Positions 32,788 to 37,709 of a stretch of 37,709 nt of DNA are shown here, piece after piece. The position numbers and the translations under genes were made by a program. Numbering within the stretch: the first letter of the stretch is position 1; each line of letters begins with the position of its first letter. A model generated the notes under the pieces. It was not told the origin of the DNA and ran no database searches. It saw only the letters and a program-made list of their open reading frames with translations. Source of the stretch: Clostridia bacterium (GTDB taxonomy: Bacteria; Bacillota; Clostridia; TANB77; CAG-508); NCBI GenBank assembly GCA_022795075.1, contig JAAWGB010000012.1:1-37709 (forward strand), in the 5' to 3' direction.

Positions 32788-33009
32788 AAACGTCTGTTGG
32801 TCAAAAATAATTAATCAATATTTAGAAGTTTTGAATGTGACCGTAATAGCTTTAGAAATACTTAAAATACAGCAGAAAAGGGTCCTGTTTTCGGGTATAG
32901 TTCTGCTGTATTTTTAGTATTTCTTAGCGTTATGAAGGGTAACCGAAAAACTGAGAAATATTGATTAATTATTTTTGACCAACAGACGTTTCTAGTGTAT
33001 GTTTTTTTT
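32769..33009. repeat. Giant palindromic element (about 240 bp) between cysE and pyrE-like
   Basis: Perfect 54-bp terminal inverted repeats (32770-32823 with 32956-33009) begin in an A9 run and end in a T8 run. Inside is a partly paired core with a 12-bp apical stem AATACAGCAGAA/TTCTGCTGTATT (32866-32877 with 32901-32912). The left end overlaps the last codons of cysE, and the right end stops 17 bp before the stop of the convergent gene. A 99-bp stretch of the core (32818-32916) recurs at 37611-37709. It is probably a MITE-like element that also ends transcription on both strands. Confidence 0.8.
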
Positions 33010-33026
33010 GACAAATTTTTGAAGTT

Positions 33027-33884
33027 CTATAAATTATATAGATTATCTTCTGTTAAAATTTTTACTCTTTTTAATGTTCTTTCATCATTTGAGTTTTGTG
33101 CATTTTCGATGAATTCTGGATGATTGATTAAAAATTCACGCATGGTTTCATAAGGATCATGGTAGAAACCTTTTAGCATTTCTAGTTGCCCTTGGTTAAT
33201 AATTCCTAATGAAAAAGCTTTTTCAAATAAAGTGTTATCAACTAATGCTAATGGAATGGTTTGGATTCCTTCTTTTTCTAATATTTCGGTTCCTCCTTGT
33301 TTTCTATCTACTACATAACAAGTCCATAGTAATTTACCATTTAGGTTTTTGATAGCTGGTATCCATGAACGAACATAATTAGAGGCTGCTGTTACTAAGT
33401 CAGAGGCATTTAACACAGTTTTTCCTTCAATATTAGTTATTTTTTTTGTAGAAGAAAAGTCATAAGGACTAACAAAGGCTTCTAAATCTTTAAATAAAGT
33501 AAGATGAGGCTTTTTTAATAGATAAGCAATCATGTTAGAGAAATACCAATCTCTTCTTTCTCCACCAGAGATATAATCAATTTCTTCTAGGTTAACATTA
33601 TCTGTAATAGATTGAATCATGGTATCAATTGTATCGTGAAAAATTTTATTTTTTTCGTATTGTGCCAACACTTTTTCAAAAACTTTTTTTGGTAAGTTGA
33701 TTCTATCTTCTAATAGGGTGTCAATATAAGATAAAAATTCGGTTGCTTCTTTTTCATTTCCATAAAGGAAGTGTGTATTTACAAAATATGGGGATATGGT
33801 TCCAGATGTTAAGAAAAATGGTTTGTTTTCTTCGCAAAATTTTACTGCTTTTGTCTCAAATAGATATGACATGATATCTGACAT
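33027..33884 (-). CDS. pyrE: Orotate phosphoribosyltransferase-like protein (long PyrE family)
   Basis: 285 aa, longer than classic PyrE (about 210). PRTase features are TSGTISPYFVNT (like SGxxSPyf of OPRT), ISGGERRDWYFS, KPHLTLFKD and VVDRKQGG (like the catalytic loop end of OPRT). The usual acidic PRPP motif (two acidic residues, then TTGG) reads NASDLVTAASN, so it lacks one acidic residue and the glycines. OPRT joins orotate to PRPP to make OMP. Its divergence from pyrC and proximity to pyrF support this role. AAGGAGG precedes the ATG by 7 bp. A related nucleobase PRTase remains possible. Confidence 0.7.
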   Translation of the reverse strand: MSDIMSYLFETKAVKFCEENKPFFLTSGTISPYFVNTHFLYGNEKEATEFLSYIDTLLEDRINLPKKVFEKVLAQYEKNKIFHDTIDTMIQSITDNVNLEEIDYISGGERRDWYFSNMIAYLLKKPHLTLFKDLEAFVSPYDFSSTKKITNIEGKTVLNASDLVTAASNYVRSWIPAIKNLNGKLLWTCYVVDRKQGGTEILEKEGIQTIPLALVDNTLFEKAFSLGIINQGQLEMLKGFYHDPYETMREFLINHPEFIENAQNSNDERTLKRVKILTEDNLYNL

Positions 33885-33915
33885 AATGATTCCTCCTTAA
33901 ATTTATTCTAGGGAT

Positions 33916-33944
33916 ATTGTAAATAAAAAAATAGATTTTGTCAA
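33916..33944 (-). promoter_or_regulatory. Promoter of the pyrE-like gene
   Basis: Read on the minus strand: TTGACA (33939-33944), 17 bp, TACAAT (33916-33921), 32 bp before the ATG. Confidence 0.75.
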
Positions 33945-34039
33945 TAAACTTGTAATTTATGTGATTTTATGCTATGATTTGCAAAGAAGAACATCATTTT
34001 TGTTGCAATATACTTATTTAAAAGAAAAAACGAGAAATA

Positions 34040-34068
34040 TTGCCAAAAAACGCAAAAAATGATAAGAT
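34040..34068 (+). promoter_or_regulatory. pyrC operon promoter
   Basis: TTGCCA (34040-34045), 17 bp, TAAGAT (34063-34068), 28 bp before the ATG. The short leader leaves no room for a PyrR attenuator. Confidence 0.6.
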
Positions 34069-34095
34069 AGGAAAAATGAATTTTAGGAGGTAAAA

Positions 34096-35373
34096 ATGAA
34101 AACATTATTAAAAAATGGAACATTAATCGACTATAAGACAAATACATTTGAGAAAAAAGATATACTGATTGAAGAAGATAAAATCAGTAAAATAGGAAGT
34201 GAAATTACAGAAGTAGCAGATAAAGTAATAGACTGTACTAATTTTTATATAATACCTGGAATGATTGATATGCACTGCCATTTAAGAGAACCTGGATTTG
34301 AGCATAAAGAAACAATTCAAACAGGTAGCAGAAGCGCCGTTTGTGGTGGTTTTACTACAATTTGTCCCATGCCAAATACCAAACCAACACCAGATAGCGC
34401 TATTGTTTTGCAAAAAATCATAGAAGAAGCAAAAAGAGTAAATCTATGTAATGTACTTCCATATGCCTCTGTTTCAAAAGGAGAAAAAGGAGAAGAACTA
34501 GTTGACTTTGAAGAATTAAAAAAAGCAGGAGCCATTGCTTTTTCAGATGATGGCATGCCAGTAGTCAACAGTAAAATGATGAGAGAAGCTATTATAGAAG
34601 CCGATAAATTAGGAACTTTTGTTGCCTCACATTGCGAAGAAAAAACAGTTGCAGCAGGAGCAATTAACGCTGGAAAAGTAGCAGACCAATTAGGGGTAAA
34701 TGGCGTTTTACCAGAAGCAGAAGAAATTATGGCAGCAAGAGAAATCGTAATTGCAGAAACCAATAATGTAAGAGCACATATTTGTCACATTAGTACCAAA
34801 ACAACCAAAAATATGGTAAGAGATGCCAAAAAAAGAGGGGTAAAAATTACTTGTGAAACTTGTCCTCACTACTTTACTTTTACAGTTGATGAGGTTTTAA
34901 AAGCAGGTGTCAATGCCAAAATGAATCCTCCATTAAGAGAAGAAAAAGACAGACAAGCCATTATAGAAGGATTAAAAGAAGGAACCATAGATGCCATTAT
35001 TACAGACCATGCACCACATACAGAAGAGGAGAAAAACAAAGGACTAGCAACTGCACCAAATGGAATTATTGGATTTGAAACTGCTTTATCAGCAGAAATT
35101 ATGAACTTAGTAGATGAAGGGCATTTAAGTTACTTGGACTTAGTAAAACTTACCTCTTATAATCCAGCACAATTACTACACATTGATAGAGGAACCATTG
35201 AAGAAGGAAAAGTAGCAGATATTACAATTTTCGATCCAAATGAAACTTATACCTATACGAAAGAAATGATTGTGTCAAAAGCAAAAAATAGTCCATTTAT
35301 TGGAAAACAATTAAAAGGAAGAGTACAATATACAATTGTTGGCGGAAAATTAGTATACCAAAAGGAAAATTAG
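34096..35373 (+). CDS. pyrC: Dihydroorotase (class I)
   Basis: 425 aa, a full-length amidohydrolase. Metal ligands are in DMHCHLREPG, SHCEE and CHIST; the substrate or catalytic site is in TDHAPHTEEEK; and MPNTKPTPDS, SDDGMPV and CETCPHYFTF match class I dihydroorotases. It cyclises carbamoyl-aspartate to dihydroorotate in UMP synthesis. AGGAGGT precedes the ATG. It is first in the operon pyrC-ymdB-arsC/spx-pyrF. No pyrB or carAB is in the window. Confidence 0.95.
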   Translation: MKTLLKNGTLIDYKTNTFEKKDILIEEDKISKIGSEITEVADKVIDCTNFYIIPGMIDMHCHLREPGFEHKETIQTGSRSAVCGGFTTICPMPNTKPTPDSAIVLQKIIEEAKRVNLCNVLPYASVSKGEKGEELVDFEELKKAGAIAFSDDGMPVVNSKMMREAIIEADKLGTFVASHCEEKTVAAGAINAGKVADQLGVNGVLPEAEEIMAAREIVIAETNNVRAHICHISTKTTKNMVRDAKKRGVKITCETCPHYFTFTVDEVLKAGVNAKMNPPLREEKDRQAIIEGLKEGTIDAIITDHAPHTEEEKNKGLATAPNGIIGFETALSAEIMNLVDEGHLSYLDLVKLTSYNPAQLLHIDRGTIEEGKVADITIFDPNETYTYTKEMIVSKAKNSPFIGKQLKGRVQYTIVGGKLVYQKEN

Positions 35374-35409
35374 TAAAATCAAAAGAAAATGTAAAAAGGA
35401 ATGGATGAA

Positions 35410-36192
35410 ATGAAAATATTGGCTATTGGAGATATTGTAGGACAAAGAGCACTAGAAAAATTAGGAAAAGAATTAAAACAACTAAAACAAAAAGAAAATA
35501 TTGATGTAACTATAGCAAATGGAGAAAATACAGCCAATGGAAATGGATTAACCAAAAAGCAATTTGAAACTATATTAGCAACTGGTGTAGATGTTATAAC
35601 AATGGGAAATCATACATGGGGGAATGAAGAAATTTATGATTTTATAGAAGATGATAGAATCATAAGACCAGCTAATATAACAAAAGGAATGCCAGGAAAG
35701 GGATATACCATTTATCAAAAAAATCAAACCAAAATATTAGTTATCAACTTAATTGGAAGAAGAATGATGGAGGGAGTCTATTATTCTAACAATCTATTTA
35801 TTGCTGTACAAGAGATTTTAGAAAAGATACCAAAAGATATAAAAATAATAATAATAATAGATTTTCATGCACAATCTACTGGTGAAAAAATAAATATGGG
35901 ATATTTTTTAGATGGAAAAGTAAGTGGCATATATGGAACTCATACACATGTGCAAACAGCAGATGAAACAATCTTGCCAAAAGGGACAGGATTTATTACC
36001 GATATTGGTATGACGGGAGCATGTTTTTCAGACTTAGGATGTGATTTAGAACAATCTATTAAAAGATATTTGGAAGACAAAACAATAGAGGATACGATGT
36101 CGAATCATGAAATTATGATAAATGGTTGTATCTTTGACATTGATAAAAACACAGGAAAAACAGTATCCATTAAAAGAATTCATATAGATTAG
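35410..36192 (+). CDS. ymdB: YmdB family metallophosphoesterase
   Basis: 260 aa from the ATG at 35410, which is 9 bp after AAAAGGA; the ATG at 35401 abuts that box. The motifs are ILAIGDIVG, NGENTANGNG, MGNHTWGN, IDFHAQSTGEK, GTHTHVQTAD and TDIGMTGA. In Bacillus, YmdB is a dinuclear-metal 2',3'-cyclic nucleotide phosphodiesterase that affects motility and biofilm decisions. It is 36 bp after pyrC in the same operon. Confidence 0.9.
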   Translation: MKILAIGDIVGQRALEKLGKELKQLKQKENIDVTIANGENTANGNGLTKKQFETILATGVDVITMGNHTWGNEEIYDFIEDDRIIRPANITKGMPGKGYTIYQKNQTKILVINLIGRRMMEGVYYSNNLFIAVQEILEKIPKDIKIIIIIDFHAQSTGEKINMGYFLDGKVSGIYGTHTHVQTADETILPKGTGFITDIGMTGACFSDLGCDLEQSIKRYLEDKTIEDTMSNHEIMINGCIFDIDKNTGKTVSIKRIHID

Positions 36193-36217
36193 ATAAAAAA
36201 GAAGGAGAAAATCAAAA

Positions 36218-36571
36218 ATGAAAAACCGATTAATATGGTATCCAAAATGTTCCACTTGTCAAAAAGCGAAGAAATACTTACAAGACAATCAAATACCATT
36301 TGAAGAACAACACATAGTAGAAGACACACCAACCAAAGAAGAATTAGAAAAATGGCTAAAACAAAGTGGAATAGAAATTAAGAAATTTTTCAACACAAGT
36401 GGTTTAAAATACAAAGAATTAAACTTAAAAGAAAAATTACCCCATATGACAGAAAAAGAAAAAATAGAATTATTAGCCTCAAATGGAATGTTAATTAAAC
36501 GACCATTATTTATCACAGACAAAAACATTTTAATAGGATTTAAAGAAAAAGAATGGAGAGAAAAAATATGA
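36218..36571 (+). CDS. ArsC/Spx family reductase-like protein
   Basis: 117 aa, with a thioredoxin-like ArsC/Spx fold and a CxxC redox pair (WYPKCSTCQKAKKYL) and the cis-Pro loop LIKRPLF. The Spx RNA-polymerase contact pattern is not evident, so a YffB/MgsR-type member is likely. Family roles include arsenate reduction and thiol stress control; neither is proven here. GAAGGAG precedes the start. Its stop overlaps the pyrF start (ATGA). Confidence 0.82.
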   Translation: MKNRLIWYPKCSTCQKAKKYLQDNQIPFEEQHIVEDTPTKEELEKWLKQSGIEIKKFFNTSGLKYKELNLKEKLPHMTEKEKIELLASNGMLIKRPLFITDKNILIGFKEKEWREKI

Positions 36572-37488
36572 AAGCAATTGACAAATTAATAGAAAAAATC
36601 AAGCAAACTAATAATCCAACTGTAATAGGATTAGACCCAAGATATGAAATGTTACCCAAATGCGTTACCAGTAAATATTCACAAGATTTAGAAGGAGTGG
36701 CAAAAGCAATCATCGAATTTAACCGAAACTTAATTGATTATACCTGTGATATTATTCCAGCAGTAAAAGTTCAAATTGCTTTTTATGAAATGTATGGAAT
36801 ACCAGGAATGGAAGCATTTAAAGAAACCTGTCGATATGCCAAAGAAAAAGGAATGGTAGTTATGGCAGATAGCAAAAGAGGAGACATTGGTTCAACAGCA
36901 CAAGGCTATTCAAATGCTTTCTTAGGAAAAACAGTAATAGGAGAAAAAGAAGAATCCATTTATGATGTAGACTTTGTTACAGTTAATCCCTATATGGGAA
37001 CAGATTGTGTAAAGCCATTTATAGAAGACTGTAAAAAATATGACAAAGGAATATTTGTATTAGTAAAAACTTCTAACCCATCATCAGGAGAATTGCAAGA
37101 CTTAAAACTAGAAAATGGAAAAGAAATTTACTCACAAGTAGCCGAATTAGTCGAAAAATGGGGCGAAGAATTACGAGGAAAAGATGGTTATAGTAGTGTA
37201 GCAGCTGTAGTAGGAGCCACTTATCCAAGCCAATTAGAGCAAATCAGAAAACTAGCACCACATACTTATTTCTTAATACCAGGATATGGTGCACAAGGAG
37301 GAAAAGCAAGTGACATCGCCTTAGGATTTGACAAAAATGGACTAGGAGGAATTGTAAATGCCTCTAGAAGTCTAATGTGTGCTTATCGTTCCGATAAATG
37401 GAACAATCAGTATACAGAAGAAAACTATGCCAAGGCAACAAGAGCCGAAGCATTGAGAATGAAGGAAGAACTTAATCAAGTAATTTGA
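36568..37488 (+). CDS. pyrF: Orotidine 5'-phosphate decarboxylase, type 2
   Basis: 306 aa from the ATG at 36568, with GGAGAG at 36554-36559. The catalytic block MADSKRGDIGSTAQGYSNAF (Asp, Lys, Asp) and VIGLDPR, PAVKVQIAFYE, TVNPYMGTDCVKPF, LVKTSNPSSGE and PGYGAQGG define the type 2 family. It converts OMP to UMP, the last step of the pathway. It overlaps the ArsC-like gene by 4 bp. GGGGAC-type repeats begin at its stop codon. Confidence 0.95.
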   Translation: MKAIDKLIEKIKQTNNPTVIGLDPRYEMLPKCVTSKYSQDLEGVAKAIIEFNRNLIDYTCDIIPAVKVQIAFYEMYGIPGMEAFKETCRYAKEKGMVVMADSKRGDIGSTAQGYSNAFLGKTVIGEKEESIYDVDFVTVNPYMGTDCVKPFIEDCKKYDKGIFVLVKTSNPSSGELQDLKLENGKEIYSQVAELVEKWGEELRGKDGYSSVAAVVGATYPSQLEQIRKLAPHTYFLIPGYGAQGGKASDIALGFDKNGLGGIVNASRSLMCAYRSDKWNNQYTEENYAKATRAEALRMKEELNQVI

Positions 37489-37556
37489 TGTGTGTTTTGG
37501 GTGTGTTTGGGGACAGGCACCAATTACCCCTAGATGTGTTTTTTGGGACAGGTCTG
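37487..37556 (+). repeat. GGGGACAGG-type repeat cluster
   Basis: It starts inside the pyrF stop codon and contains TGTGTTTGGGGACAGGCACC, ACCCCTAGATGTG and a TTTTTTGGGACAGGTCT unit in the same order as at 25917-26016. This is a second nearly identical copy of that intergenic repeat. Confidence 0.75.
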
Positions 37557-37610
37557 AAAGTTACCCGTTAATGGAAAAATTTCTTAAGTGATGGAAATCT
37601 AGTTAAATTC

Positions 37611-37709
37611 ATATTTAGAAGTTTTGAATGTGACCGTAATAGCTTTAGAAATACTTAAAATACAGCAAGAAAGGGTCCTGTTTTCGGGTATAGTTCTGCT
37701 GTATTTTTA
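37611..37709 (+). repeat. Second copy of the 99-bp palindrome core, cut by the window end
   Basis: By eye 97 of 99 bases match 32818-32916, including the apical stem-loop. The sequence to its left (37560-37610) does not match the 54-bp terminal repeat of the first copy, so only the core is shared. The right half lies outside the window. Confidence 0.85.

Overview
The window is low-GC, gene-dense DNA (AT-rich codon use, AAGGAGG-type ribosome binding sites, TTGACA-N17-TATAAT promoters). The gene content points to a spore-forming member of the Clostridia (Bacillota), probably an uncultured gut lineage: scpA with ytfI and ytfJ/gerW, a DacF-like carboxypeptidase, miaB-mutS, an ECF folate transporter, a VanW-domain protein, and a clostridial pyrimidine cluster. 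No rRNA, tRNA, CRISPR array, intact transposase or prophage was seen.

Layout. 1-900: a 5'-truncated pilin-like/FGE-fold gene behind an inward-facing terminator. 987-4703: a DUF2207 membrane protein and a DnaB-like ATPase. 5010-6906: a natAB-type ABC exporter. 6990-9497: recX-scpA-ytfI-ytfJ. 9789-12026: a HAD phosphatase and a D,D-carboxypeptidase. 12297-14262: a VanW protein, a 54-aa membrane protein, rpmE and an orphan. About 14336-14531: a minus-strand small RNA with its own promoter and terminator. 14659-20675: miaB-mutS-folT-ecfA-ecfT. 20743-23102: a DUF1836 regulator divergent from an acyl-CoA ligase, with shared operators. 23203-26351: a DUF1064 phage relic, an MFS carrier, an RsmB/NOP methyltransferase and a GIY-YIG protein. 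26407-27521: a LytTR regulator with its membrane partner. 27946-29258: two orphans. 29502-32787: uvrB-mgtC-cysE. 33027-37488: pyrE-like gene divergent from pyrC-ymdB-arsC/spx-pyrF.

Most striking observation. Three otherwise good genes (uvrB, the DUF2207 gene and the FGE-fold gene) are broken by five apparent +1 frameshifts. At each one the zero-frame codon is CGG. Skipping its C gives a glycine codon and restores the conserved protein, including the UvrB Walker A glycine. A manual scan of about 11,000 codons found only one other in-frame CGG, in a 96-aa orphan, while about 25 CGG triplets lie out of frame inside genes. Either CGG is an unassigned or quadruplet-decoded codon that promotes +1 frameshifting to glycine, or the assembly has a systematic C-insertion error. 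Both explanations can be tested.

Other architecture. Three very large imperfect palindromes (about 190-240 bp) sit directly behind stop codons, two of them between convergent genes. A 99-bp core of one recurs at the right edge of the window. Short GGGGAC-type repeats occur at three loci.
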